DNA of 64,000 nucleotides, taken from the NCBI RefSeq assembly GCF_016086655.4, contig NC_052135.2:27494363-27558362 (forward strand). Direction: 5' to 3'. Each line of letters starts with the position of its first letter. The first letter of the stretch is position 1. Shown here in pieces: positions 23,100-33,960 of the stretch. Origin of the DNA: Lepeophtheirus salmonis (taxonomy: Eukaryota > Arthropoda > Copepoda > Siphonostomatoida > Caligidae). Under the pieces are notes generated by a model. It saw only the letters and a program-made list of their open reading frames with translations. It had not been told where the DNA came from and ran no database searches. The translations under genes and the position numbers were made by a program.

Positions 23100-25060
23100 A
23101 CAAAATTGAACAAGGTCAAACTTGTCATAATTAATTATGCTAACGTATGCCTCGACACTCCCTCCATGAGACGTTCACCGATCTTAAGAGATATAAAGGT
23201 ATCATAATGAAAAACAAATTCATATTAGGGAATATGCGGATACCTAGATGTTGTCGAGTTAACGTACGCATAGTTACCCAAAGGCAGGGTTATGTATCAT
23301 TTTTTTAATTGGACCAATGACGTTGTACACTCGTTAGGCTTTGATAAAATAGTGCTGGTAGTTGCGGACTTTCCTACAAAGTTTTTACATGGCAGCCAAC
23401 GTATAAGTCCGAAATACAACTCGACAATCGATCCGATGAAACCCAAACGCTAGATAATATTATATTGTCGAAAACTAAAAAATAATAAAAATATGCTCCC
23501 CCTCCATCATCGGAAAACAATCGAAATACATCTCAAACCAGATGGTTGACCTCAAAACCTTACCATCCTTGTTGAAATAGACTGATATCATATACTACTA
23601 AGGAGTCTCCTGACTAAGGAGAAAAATTTAACACTACAAAGAAAACTTATAACTCGAAAAAACGGAGTATGTGTAAATGGGGAACGCTTGCTTGTCATGT
23701 ATCTTGCAGGATCCTGAGTCTCAACCGGGATTAAAATTCATTCAGCTGTACTCAAGATCAAGGAATTTGGATTCAATGGGGTTTCTTAAATCCCATATAG
23801 AACCTCTGGTCAGAAGGTTGTAAGTCTTCTGGTCCTCGGCAGTTCCGACTACTATATGATTTAACTTTATCCGTGCGTTTCTATTGACTGTTCACGGATG
23901 AGAACTATAAGTCAGAATGAAAAGCTCAACATCTGCCGTCTGCTTCCGACATATCCAATATCTATATTCAGATTTCCCAGGTCTTTACTCTTATTGTCCG
24001 TCTCGACGGAAAATGGCGAAGACTCATGCAAAGCTACTTGCCTAACGGATCTTATGATAACCGTAGTTTTATCGATACGGTCAAAGTAACACCTTGGTTA
24101 CTACTGCGGATTTCTACGACTTTTGATTTTTCTCTGGGGTGTCTGGTTTAAGCAGAACTAAGTCCCCTTGTTGGATATTTTTTTGGAGAGTAAATTGTTT
24201 AATCAACTTTGTAGGGATATTAATTCTTGTAAGTATTCCTTTTGCTATATACCCCGAAAGGAATTTAATATCCGTTTTCTAGTGAGCCACATCTCAGAAC
24301 ACGGGACATTTTCCATCACCTTATCTGAAGGTGTGTTAAAGGTGTTGAAATTTCAGTCATACTGTAGCATGTTCGGAGATATATGTACTTTATTCCCCAT
24401 CTAAAGTTGTTCCAAGTGGGTGATCATTTATGGCACCAATTAATTCAGAAATAACCATTTGGAGCTCTTTAATGGGTAATTTGTTCTTCTGAATTAACAC
24501 TTTTAATTGTTTTTTTAGGTAGCCACCATATGTTCTGTGACTCCATTGTTCCAAGGGGCTTCAGGGGTACTGAATTTCCATTCAATATATTCTCCTCTGG
24601 AACTTTCTTAAAGTCCATATTTTTAAAAGTTTGTAGTTGCTTACTTGCGGCTACAAAATGACAAGCATTATTTGAGTAGATAATTGCCGGTTTGCCATAT
24701 CGGCCAACGAATCTTCTGAAAGCTTATAGAAACTCTTGGGCGGAACAAGATTTAATTATCTCGACGTGGATAGCTCTCGTATAAAAGCATGTAAATAAAG
24801 CCATCCATATTTAGAACATTGGTGGACAACAATTCACATATGGTTCATCACATTAATGTTTACAATGTAATGGATATAGATAGTCGATTCCGACATTTCG
24901 CCATGGACTTGTATTATCCATTCTCATAGTAAAGGAGTCATCCTTGAGAACTCAAACTTTACATATCGACACCTAGAAACTTTGCATAACTTCCTAACTA
25001 AAGATTTGACATATTCATAATTACTTGTGAACCAATACCGATCTTTAAGCGTATTGAACT
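23100..25060 (-). pseudogene. Decayed BEL/Pao-type retrotransposon pol (integrase region)
   Basis: On the minus strand, in frames broken by stops and shifts, the integrase landmarks appear in order: AFRRFVGRYGKPAIIYSNNA (the second catalytic region, with D replaced by N) near 24660-24740, a broken GVTEHMVATLKK-type motif near 24510-24540, and ELQMVISELIGAINDHPLG near 24410-24480. The tail continues with LVLLKPDTP near 24140. The order and motifs are those of BEL/Pao integrases. No LTRs were identified. Non-functional. Confidence 0.65.
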
Positions 25061-25249
25061 TTTGTTTCTGTGAGTAATGAAAGAGACTTTGATGAGTATA
25101 TAGTACGAGTTTCTCAGCCTAAGATCCATTAGTAATGGGTAACATGATTAGTAATGTTAAAAGTAATAGTTTTTGTCATAGAAAACTGGAAGATTCCTGA
25201 GAGGTGATCCTGAGACAATCTTGCGTTTTGCAGGGTACTAGCAAAATTG

Positions 25250-26320
25250 CCCTGGGGAAAATTACCAAGGAAGAAAAATGCCAGTTAGGAAAATTGCCCA
25301 TGTTTTGTTCAGACTTCATGATGAATAATAACACATTATAAATTCGCTAAATATTACTTATAACAAATATCTAAATGTATTTGTTTGTTCCATCCCCCAA
25401 GGGAGTACCGTTATTTGTAAGTAATAAATAAAGTTGATAATATTGTAGAGAAAAACGCATGCAAGGAGAAGGGGGGGGGGGAATATATATAGTATCATTG
25501 TTTAAAATACTAATGTGATTATCATCTGCCTCTTTATTATGTTTTTTGAGGGTATAACGAAAGTATTTATTAGCAAAATGTTTAATGAAGATATACTACG
25601 TATAATTGACTTAGACGTATTTTATCCGTCACAGTAGATTTTATAACGTCACACTCCATGAAATTGTAATTCATTATGAACCTTATTCTCAGAATAATAG
25701 CTAATGAAGCAACAAAGTAGAGTATTTCGAAATATATTTGAAGTTCCAAGTTTAAAAAAGAAGGCTTTAATTAAATATAATCTACTTAATAAAAAATATA
25801 CCACCATACATTTATGTTAAATATACAAAATGAAACAATTGGAATCATATAACTAATAACAATAAATTATATATACAGAATATTGAAATAATAGATTGAT
25901 CCAAATAATATTTTCTTGTTCTGACATCGGAATCCAGTTAAATATGTCATAACATTAGGTTGCAAGATACAAACGAGACGTGGAGTTTAATCAAAAATAT
26001 ATTCACCCCTCTTCTTCATGTGGAAGTTGCTATATACAATTGTGCGCAGGATAGATATATCTCTACCGATGAGATATAACTAATTATTAATAATAAAGTA
26101 AATGTCAAAATCATAAAATTAGACAATAAATGTACTAATAAAAAAAATGTTAGAAATAAATCCATCTTAAAGATTTAGAGCAAAAGCTAACTATGTAGTA
26201 ATGTCCGGCTTATTAAGAGCATCAAAAAAAGATTTTTTCCCCGTTATTTATGCTTATATAACAACATACTATTATCATGAAGGATATACACAATTGCTAA
26301 TTATAATGCTACACCCAATG
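25250..26320. other. AT-rich region without recognised genes
   Basis: Contains a G11-type homopolymer near 25475 and simple AT-rich runs; no supportable coding region. Confidence 0.5.
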
Positions 26321-26322
26321 TA

Positions 26323-26600
26323 ACTACCCCCGTTGATGTGACCATTTAAGCAGTTGTTTTTGCCTTTTATGAGTTTTCTGAACACCATTCCTTGAGCCTA
26401 TCAACCATAGCTAAGCGTCAATTGATAAAAAAGTGATATTTATTGACTATGTAATATTGGAAAACCTAATGATCATACCCAAGTCTTTAAGCGAAGAAAC
26501 TAGTCTCAGACAAACTATTTGCAAACCATCCAAAGCTACTACCCCCGTTGTTGTGACCATTTAAGCAGTTGCTCTTGCCATTTAATGAGTTGTGTATTAT
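26323..26600 (+). repeat. Direct repeat pair, period 215 bp
   Basis: ACTACCCCCGTTG-x-TGTGACC at 26323 recurs at 26538 and the match continues through ATTTAAGCAGTTG and TGCC(A/T)TTT to a TGAGTT motif, about 60 bp with a few differences. The intervening 215 bp is not itself recognisably repetitive. Confidence 0.7.
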
Positions 26601-26689
26601 AATTCTTGATAGGTTTAGCTAAAATAGAATCATATTTTATGGTTAGATTTAAAAAAAAATTGAATGCTTACTGTGAGATAGTACAAAAT

Positions 26690-27125
26690 TCAGAGTTCCA
26701 TTTCGATATTAGTATATACTTTTTACTGATAACTTGATCGTAATTTTGTATGGATGACTCATAACATTTTTATATGTATTTCTATATATGACATCAGTAC
26801 CAACATCCCCCATTAATTTAACGATGGTTCCTCGGGAAGGGATAGGTTTACCCGTGTATTTATCCATAAATTTTTTGAACGTAGATGATTAGTAATGGAT
26901 AAGGTTATATTACATGCAATAAACTTCTTTGTGAGATCAGAGTTAAATTCTGATTAGATGTATTAACTTGATTTTTTAGATGAATATCCATGCTCTTGAT
27001 ATAAGATGAGGATAATGAGTGGCGTGTAATTCTAGACAGGGGACTAAAGGCCCATTTATATCGACAAATCCGACAAACCATCTGTTTCTCATCTGGTAAG
27101 TATTTTCCACATTCCTGGGCCTCCA
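26690..27125 (-). pseudogene. hAT-like (BED-zinc-finger) transposase remnant
   Basis: The frame from 27125 gives MEAQECGKYLPDEKQMVCRI with a CRIC pair and later RITRH, resembling a degenerate BED-type zinc finger. It is followed by a HLKNQ linker. A second broken frame (26820-26880) contains remnants resembling KYTGKPIPS-type sequence found after BED fingers in hAT-like proteins. No catalytic core remains. Assignment is tentative. Confidence 0.4.
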
Positions 27126-27334
27126 TTTTCAGAAATCCAGACAGAAGGAGACGTTATTTTAGGGATTATATTCAGTTCTCTATCGACCATCATTATCTAA
27201 TATTATATTAATATTGAATAATAAAGGCGGGAATGATAACGTTCTTGATTGATAGAAGAAGATATATATTATTTAATCAATGATGCCATAAGTATTTCTT
27301 CTCTTCCTCTCGCACGCTTTTCTATTCTTACCAA

Positions 27335-27885
27335 AATTATCACCCTTAGTAATAAAGAGTGCGCAAAAGATCCACTGTCACGTTGGCTGTGTGGCACGTA
27401 GCGCCATCCTGTTGAAACCGGATGTCGTTGATGTCTTCTTTTTCCATTTGGGGAAACAAAAAATCTTCCAACATGCCCCGATAGCGCTCACCATTGACCG
27501 TAACGGCAGCTCCTTGCTCGTTTTTTCGCTTTTGGCAACAGCAGCAATGTTTTCGATTGAGTGCACTGGACGAACACGGGAACGCGTTGTTTTATCCATT
27601 AACGAACCAGTTTTGCGCACACACTTCACAAATTTATCTACAAACTGCCTGGAAGGCGCTTTATTTCGACCGACGTAATTTTTAGTAGTTTCGTTTGAAG
27701 ACTCTCCATTTTGGAAGTAAGTCTTCAGTATTTCCCAATTTTCTTCTAGCGTAAACTTAACCATTTCGTAAACCGGAGATCTTTTACAAATATATTAAAC
27801 ATAATGAGAATGTTATGACAGCTGTCAAATGTCAAAAAGTGGTAGTTCAAAATGCAACCGCTAGATGGGCCACCCGTTATTATTG
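27335..27885 (-). mobile_element. Internally deleted Tc1/mariner-superfamily element with DUF4817-type HTH
   Basis: From ATG 27764 the HTH reads MVKFTLEENWEILKTYFQNG and RPVHSIENIAAVA. After about 27540 the frame shifts and the catalytic block appears in another frame: VNGERYRGMLEDFLFPQME, then FQQDGATCHTAN (the second catalytic Asp motif), and ends LLRTLYY. The transposase is therefore missing the region between the HTH and the second Asp, and everything after it. The outer end at 27860-27885, complement TAATAACGGGTGGCCC, looks like a terminal repeat; the other end is truncated near 27345. Non-autonomous fossil. Confidence 0.75.
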
Positions 27886-28009
27886 CAATATAATTTCCTT
27901 GCATCTAATCTTCTAAGAAATGGATCGAGAAGATTGGTAAGGAGGGCAAGGGGGGGGGGAATAAATAGTTTAGGGCCTCATAAAATATGATTGAATACCC
28001 TCCACCCTC

Positions 28010-28240
28010 AGATTGGTCTGGGGGTAGTCTGGGATTGCTAAAAGCCATCGAACAATACATCCAAGGAATACCTTAAATACAAAGAAATAGTCCAGAGCCT
28101 TCGGGTTGTGCGAGGTGTTTGTGTTCCACATAGTATTGGGGGTACCCCTGGATAATTAAAAACTCCCGCCCATTCATCCAATACATCCAAGGAACACTCT
28201 TATACCAAAAATAGTTTAAGGCCCTGGTTTTCAAATTGAA
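28010..28240 (+). repeat. Diverged tandem repeat
   Basis: CAATACATCCAAGGAA with flanking ATACAAAGAAATAGT-like sequence at 28051 recurs at 28180, with related GGGGGTA/CCTGG blocks around 28020 and 28140. About 130-bp period, two imperfect units. Confidence 0.45.
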
Positions 28241-28689
28241 AACTGCATTTTTTCTATGTTTTTACGACAATTAACTCTTTCATAGTATGGCTGCTACGTT
28301 ACATGCAAATAACATTATTTATATTTCAATAGTCATATATATAATTGTTTTTTTAAAATTTTGTAATGGGTACACTCAATTTTAAATTACTTTTTTGTTT
28401 TTCTTTTTGGAAAGGTTAGAGTATCTAACTGATTTCTATTAGAAATAATTGATGTAATCCTGTGAGTAAATGATAAATAAAATAAAATTTTAAGGATTAT
28501 AATTTTTTTTCAACAATTATATAAATTTTTATATCAATTTTATAAATTCTTACATAAAATAATACAATAAATTTCTCAAAATAATTTTGAAAGACCTAAA
28601 GTAAATGCAAATTATATGATAAGTATTTTAAGTGTAAAATTTCATCGTCTAATTTTCTAACAATATTGAGAATACGTTTATTATTTTCT

Positions 28690-29480
28690 TTATATTTTTT
28701 GTTGAAAAATATCAACTCTATCGATCTGGACAAAAAAAAAAAGAAAAAAAAAATGGACACACTTATTAATTGCATTATGGAATCCCTTCGCTCCATTGTT
28801 TGTTCTGGGCTCCCCATTTTTTGTTCGATCAAACACATTCCCTAATTTGATGGGGTATCTTGGTACATCTCTACGCATGGTGTTTCTTCTTCTTTTTAGT
28901 TTTCCAACGTATATCAATTCGAAATATCCAATAAATTCAAGGGGGATTATTTCATCTTCAGTTAGTTCTTCAAATATATCGATCCCATTATTTGGTGGTA
29001 GAAATACGAGGGAGAAAAATTGTGTAATTCTTAAACTGAAGTCACTTTCTCTGGATAACGTTGTTCAAACCCAAGATCACCAATTTTTTTAAATAAATTT
29101 TTAGAGAAATGAAAAAAAAACAGGTTAATTCACAATTGGGGAAAATAGTCTGAAGTGCACTGATAGGGGCAATTTCAAAATCAGCTAAAACAGAGTCAGG
29201 AGCTTCTGAAATCATTTAATTTAATTTTTAATGAAATATTAAGTATACCTCTTCTGTTTTACTTGGTAGAAGTGCAAATATTCTTGGGATAGAAGAGTTT
29301 TGAACGATTGAGTGAACTGTAACGACTTGATAATATATTTCTTGTGTGATTTTCAAAGTCCCATCTATTTCCCATTTTTTATGCTTTGCAAGGTCTTCCA
29401 ATCCTGGATTTGTATCGAATATAAAAATCCGATTTTGTTCATTTTTGCCTGAATCATATAGTGAAAAAATTCTCCATTCT
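28690..29480 (-). pseudogene. MULE/FLYWCH-type transposase remnant
   Basis: The minus strand reads DTNPGLEDLAKHKKWEIDGT and KITQEIYYQVVTVHS...IFALLPSKTEEVY between 29430 and 29230. This is the DGTFK...YQLYTIHG...YALLPNKTEETY core of MULE-type transposases that accompany FLYWCH zinc fingers. The C-terminal block RYPIKLGNVFDRTKNGEPRT followed by NNGAKGFHNAINK sits at 28860-28770 and matches the family's end (W.VY.R...G.PRTNN..EG.H). The intervening 150 nt is frame-damaged. Upstream it abuts BEL pol directly. Confidence 0.7.
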
Positions 29481-30175
29481 CTTGCAATGCTGCAAACTGG
29501 GGTGGAATGAAATATTATTTTCGAGAGAGAGGAGTAGATAGGAAGCGACACCCATTTCTACTTTGGAGGCATCTCTGAAGACAGCAAGAACCTTGATGTT
29601 TCCCCAATTATAACATGAGAAGCGGAGATCTTTCATCAAAGGGATCTCTTCAACCCATTTGACTTAAGGTTTTCGTCCCACTTAAGCTTTTCTTCCCATG
29701 ATAAAGGAAGAATCAGTTCAAATTACATTCTAAATGGTTTATGTGTCAAAGACTTGACTTGCTAGAAATACAATATCCCTTCTTGATAATGAAGCACAAT
29801 CAGGATTAAATCTTTCAAATTTCTCTGCAAGATCAAACATAAATTCATCTGTACATGTGTCCAACTTTAAACCAAGAATGGAAATCTCCTTCCTTGGAAG
29901 GGCCATTCTTTCTTGTTCAAACTGCGAAAGAATCTCTGGATGAGAAAATGCAATCTTATGACCGTAAAAACTCCATTTTTCAGAATTTTCAGTATCTCTG
30001 AAGTTATTAGAAAGGCTTCTTCCGGAGTATCCTAGGTATTATAAATATCGTCCATATAAGTCATTTTATCCATAATTTCGCAAGCTACAAAGGATACAAC
30101 CCCCAAGTACTCCTTTTTATGTTCCTTATTGAACATAGACAAACAGAAGGCGCATTTTTAAAGACCAATGGAAGC
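29480..30175 (-). pseudogene. BEL/Pao pol remnant with gag-like knuckle fused to RT
   Basis: Reading minus: KCAFCLSMFNKEHKKEYLG, then within 30 residues KMTYMDDIYNT, the reverse-transcriptase YMDD motif. Broken frames then give SEILKILKNG, FSHPEIL, SILGLKLDT, RRDIVFLASQVFD and VLAVFRDASKVEMGVASYL, the order expected for BEL/Pao RT into the connection/RNase H region. The zinc-knuckle segment equals that of the gag remnant at 33775-33855, so protease and the first half of RT were deleted. Truncated at its 3' side by MULE sequence. Confidence 0.65.
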
Positions 30176-30179
30176 TTAA

Positions 30180-30890
30180 ACCCACATATGTATGTAAAAT
30201 ACATATATTCCTATTTGTCAGTTTGGCACGGAGTATATCATTTTATTTTATGTCTCATCATTCTACAAAATATTATATTTAATCTTAACTAGAGGATTTT
30301 AGGGGTGCAAATTCAATTTTGCTAATTTTTATTTATGAAATGAGACTTTTAGTATGATTTGAAGACCGTGTTTGGATTTGGCTTCACTGGTGCTTAATTA
30401 CTTATGGCCAATAGTAGACCAGAACTCCTTTTCTGTATAAAATTAATCAAATGAATCCTTATTATATGTGGCACGCTTGGTAAATATATTTTCTACCATA
30501 AAAAGTCTCTTTTTTTCAATATCAACTCCCGAATAATAACATTCTATCCGTTTTTCATCTCTACTGAAAAAAATAATAACCTTTCAAGAGTTGTGAGAAG
30601 TAGAAGAAAAAGGAAAGTTATAAAATGCATGAGATTTCCATATTTTTTTAAACAATGATTTGGATGTTTATCATTAATTCAAATTCATCATGACTTTTGT
30701 GTTTATGTCGAGGGGAAAAAATATTTTTCTTGTTAAATGAATTCATTAAAACGTTAACAAATGACAAAAGATAATGTGTAAGGTTGAATAAAGTATAGAA
30801 TGATTTATTGTCTTTTTTAGATTTTGATAGATCAACATTTAATCGTAACTCAATTTATCCAATTCTCGATCCGATTCTCGAAGTTGTATA
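30180..30890. other. No gene or repeat recognised
   Basis: About 700 bp, AT-rich, between the BEL pol remnant and the long-TIR fragment. Confidence 0.5.
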
Positions 30891-30894
30891 TCTA

Positions 30895-31110
30895 AGAACA
30901 TTATTATTTATTACAATCCTAGTTACATATGCAAATGAAATTCTATCATACTAGAAAAATACACATAAAAATTCATTGAAAGAGGCTATAAGTCAGCTGT
31001 TATGGTTCTCATAACGTGGCTTGATCCATTGGAAGTGTGAATTCACAGCCTTAGATATACAACTTCGAGAAAGGAGGTATATGAAGAGACGAAAACCATC
31101 GTTCTATTAA
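30895..31110 (+). mobile_element. Long-TIR non-coding transposon, copy C (fragment)
   Basis: Matches the right-hand interior of copies A (20885-21150) and B (61710-61960): ATTATTTATTACAA, AGTTACATAT, TATGGTTCTCATA, CATTGGAAGT, and GAAGAGACGAAAACCATCG. A deletion relative to A and B removes the stretch containing CCTGTTTCGTTC. Similarity stops at about 31110. Confidence 0.7.
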
Positions 31111-31325
31111 AAAATCGCAGTCGAATCTGATATTTTATCGGCAAGAATCAAGTCTGCAAGTCCAGTATCCTGTGCCTGTATAAGTTAGTGGCTATCTGGC
31201 TTCTTGGAGTTTGATTACTGATCCTGACTCCCGAATTCACTTCCTCTATTGAAAAGGCCTAGAAACTCTAGATGTGGTTTCAAGGGATTTGAATCTGATA
31301 TTTTAATCTGCAAGTCCTGATTAAC

Positions 31326-31593
31326 TGTTATGTATTTCATATTTCCTTTCTTGTTCTTATTTTCTTGGATGTTCTTTAGTGTATTAAAGTACTGTGTTTT
31401 ACGTTGTATAAATAGTCTCGTATTGTGTAAATAATTTACGAGTAGGTTTTTGTATTAATAAGAAGACATATGATCTTATAAACAGTGTAGTCTTATGCCT
31501 CCACGCCATTTCTTCTTCTCATTTGTCTCTCGGTCATCCTGGATCTCTCCTACTATAAATAAGTTTGACTCTCTCGTTCGTCAAGACGTAACA
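31326..31593 (+). repeat. 5' LTR
   Basis: 268 bp, TGTTATG...GTAACA. Contains TATAAATAG at 31407-31415, a good TATA box position for the LTR promoter, and a pyrimidine-rich 3' part. Confidence 0.93.
31407..31415 (+). promoter_or_regulatory. LTR TATA box
   Basis: TATAAATAG; the same motif is kept in the 3' LTR at 32388-32396. Confidence 0.6.
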
Positions 31594-31594
31594 T

Positions 31595-31612
31595 TGGCGA
31601 CGAGGATGGGAT
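31595..31612 (+). promoter_or_regulatory. Primer binding site, tRNA-Ser(GCT) type
   Basis: TGGCGACGAGGATGGGAT starts one base after the LTR and is complementary over 18 nt to the 3' end (with CCA) of animal tRNA-Ser(GCT) as I remember it. A Ser primer is known in the Mag group of Ty3/gypsy elements, which would also fit the 5-bp target duplication. Confidence 0.8.
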
Positions 31613-32220
31613 CAGGATCACGTGACCTCCCTGCTGTGGGATCGTCGGCGAAGCTAACCCTGTTGGAGTTGGGTAGCCCTTTTTCGTCGATAGGGAGAAC
31701 GCTCGTTCGTCTGCGGAAGGCGGAGCAATATGGACTGTGCCTCAGTTTGGGCCTCGTGGAGGAAGGAAGAGAACCTTGGTCACTTTCAAAAAGTGAAGTG
31801 TGTGTTCGGGTCAGGGACCACCTAATTAAAAGTGGATTTAGTCCTACGCAATTTTGGTTCTCTGCTGCTCCTACTCTCCCGTTCACATCATTGGTTAATG
31901 GATGTGCAACGGTCTCTCTCCTGGATCATCATGAGGGTACATCGAGCAAGATGTCTCCCAGGAACGAGCAGGGTGCTCGTGTCTCTGAAACTTCGTTAAG
32001 GGTGAAGGTTATTTCTCCCAGGGACGAGCAGGGTGATCGGGTCCTTAAAACCTCAATAAGGGTGAACGGTATGTCTCCCAGGGACGAGCAGGGTGCTCGG
32101 GTCCTTAAAATCTCTATGAGGAGTATTGTCCTCCTTTCTCCGGTGTGCGTGCTGAGAGCACGGCACGTCTATGGAGATAAAATTTTTATGTGCAAGAACA
32201 AACGGTTTGTCCGCGCCTAG
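31606..32220 (+). CDS. ORF of the non-autonomous LTR element (204 residues)
   Basis: ATG at 31606 overlaps the primer site, as in many gag starts. The product MGSGSRDLPAVGSSAKL... has no recognised domain; the middle (REPWSLSKSEVCVRVRDHLI) could be a shortened gag. Residues about 116-172 are three 20-residue repeats of the form (M/I)SPRxEQGxRVxxTSxRV. The repeat unit is 60 bp, so copy number can change without breaking the frame. No stop or frameshift, which suggests recent activity or retained function. Confidence 0.6.
   Translation: MGSGSRDLPAVGSSAKLTLLELGSPFSSIGRTLVRLRKAEQYGLCLSLGLVEEGREPWSLSKSEVCVRVRDHLIKSGFSPTQFWFSAAPTLPFTSLVNGCATVSLLDHHEGTSSKMSPRNEQGARVSETSLRVKVISPRDEQGDRVLKTSIRVNGMSPRDEQGARVLKISMRSIVLLSPVCVLRARHVYGDKIFMCKNKRFVRA
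31951..32130 (+). repeat. Three 60-bp in-frame tandem repeats
   Basis: Units begin at 31951, 32011 and 32071 with AT(G/T)TCTCCCAGG(A/G)ACGAGC; the first two are full length, the third diverges after about 45 bp. Confidence 0.9.
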
Positions 32221-32296
32221 ACATGGATGGAGCGGATCTATAGGTTGCTGTTCATGGAGAGGAACCTGTGTAAGCACCGCCATGGATTTGGTGCTT

Positions 32297-32305
32297 GGGG
32301 GGTGA
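32297..32305 (+). promoter_or_regulatory. Polypurine tract
   Basis: GGGGGGTGA ends immediately before the 3' LTR TGTTATG, the position used for plus-strand priming. Confidence 0.8.
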
Positions 32306-32578
32306 TGTTATGTATTTCATATTTCCTTTCTTGTTCTTATTTTCTTGTATGTTCTTTAGTGTATTAAAGTACTGTGTTTTACGTAGTATAAATAGGCTCG
32401 TATTGTGTAAATAAATTACGAGTAGGTTTTTGTATTAATAAGAAGACATATGATCTTATAAACAGTGTAGTCTTATTCCTCCACGCCATTTCTTCTTTCT
32501 TCTCATTTGTCTCTCGGTCATCCTGGATCTCTCCACCTTATAAATAAGTTTGTGTCTCTCCCTCGTCAAGACACAACA
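32306..32578 (+). repeat. 3' LTR
   Basis: 273 bp, same as the 5' LTR apart from scattered substitutions and an extra TTTCTTC-type insertion near 32492. TTAAC follows as target duplication. Confidence 0.93.
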
Positions 32579-32583
32579 TTAAC

Positions 32584-33960
32584 CTTGAGGAGACTGTTAT
32601 CTCAGGTCCACACTGAGAGTTTTAAGGAAAACATTGAGAGTCTCATTAAGGGTAATTTCCACTTTGCCGCATCTCGTTACTCCGAGTATGAGAAGGTGTT
32701 TTCAGATTGCCGAGTGGCCTTATTGGGGGTAAAGGCACTTCTTCGAAGAATGGAGGAGTATATCATCAAGTCTAAAGTAGCCTATTCGGTGTGACGTTAT
32801 TCTTTCCAAAGCTCGGTAGAGCTAGAATTGAAGCCAATGATCTCATGGCCCTCACAAACACTGCATCCAGATACTAGTATAACATCGGCGATAAGCCATC
32901 TACAATGGCCTTCATACAAGTGTTTGATAAGTTGGAGTAGTCTGTGAGAGAAGCGGAAGCTGCAGATAATCACCGGCTGGATTTGAGCCGACTCTCCTAA
33001 GGACAAAACCCTTACTACCGTCACGGTGGAAAGACAAAGGAAACCTGCTCTGCATTAAGATGCCAGGAAAGTCATTGGACTCAAATTTGACAGTGAAGGC
33101 CCTTCCACGGAAGTTCTCCGCCTCTACTCTGTCTTTAAAAAGAAGTGGGCTCAAAAGAAGGTAGATATCGAGGCTAATTATGGTCGATGTTCACCAACTA
33201 TCGTATTCGAAAAGATCAAGGACTATTTGGAGGTCCAGGCACATCTCCTCGCTAATGAGGCCGTTTCTTACGAATAAGTCATTGAAGAACTTGATCGGAC
33301 CTATCAGAACAACTTTAAACTGACCAAGGCATACCTTGATGAAATAAAGCTGGGCATGCCGATCTAAGACATCCAAAAATCCTCTATAACCGCTTTGTAC
33401 CAAGTACAGTCAATTCTAGAAGACACACATACGGGGGTGGAGTTAACCCCGTTAATTTTTTCTTATAATATACATAATCAATGGAATTTTTGAGACCGGT
33501 GTCAAATTGGGAGGCTCCTCTTCTTGCAAAAGAAGAGAAACACAAAAGGAAAAGGTTCAAGAAGTACCTGATACCGCTTGGAACCCAGGATTGAACCTCA
33601 ATATAAAAAAATTGTGTTTGGCTGGAGGCTTATGCTACTCGGCATAAAAACCACCCGAATAGAAGTATGTAAAATCCGACTTTCGTGTCTCGGAGTTTAA
33701 AGGAGGATGTATTTTCCATGGTGATAGTAGTTCCACCGAGACTTGTGCTAAAGCATTGGTATTTTCTCCATCATAATGGATTTAAGCTTCCATTGGTCTT
33801 TAGAAATGCGCCTTCTGTTTGCCTATATTCAATGAGGAACATAAAAAGGAGTGCTTGGGTTCGTGTCCTTTGTGCAGAGATCGTCACTACATCGTTGTAT
33901 GCAACAAAAATCAGAATAGGAGAGCAACGAATCCCAAAGGAATTCCTTAGAAAAGGATGC
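32584..33960 (+). pseudogene. BEL/Pao gag remnant
   Basis: Broken plus-strand frames give a gag-like helical segment LLSQVHTESFKENIESLIKG, then LRLYSVFKKKW and EVQAHLLANEAVSYE, and near 33800-33910 a zinc-knuckle region KCAFCLP...HKKECLGSCPLCRD followed by RHYIVVCNKN. Several stops and shifts. This is the same family as the minus-strand remnant at 29480-30175. The intact LTR element inserted at its left edge. Confidence 0.55.

Larger units (their letters stand above)
31326..32578 (+). mobile_element. Intact non-autonomous LTR retrotransposon (1,253 bp)
   Basis: Two near-identical LTRs (31326-31593 and 32306-32578) start TGTTATG and end ACA. A 5-bp target duplication, TTAAC, flanks the element at 31321-31325 and 32579-32583. 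One base inside the left LTR is an 18-nt primer site, and a purine run GGGGGGTGA abuts the right LTR. The 712-bp interior holds one uninterrupted 204-codon frame and no protease, RT or integrase, so it needs a helper. The LTRs differ by a few substitutions and a small insertion, so the insertion is fairly recent but not new. It sits beside BEL gag remnants. Confidence 0.93.
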
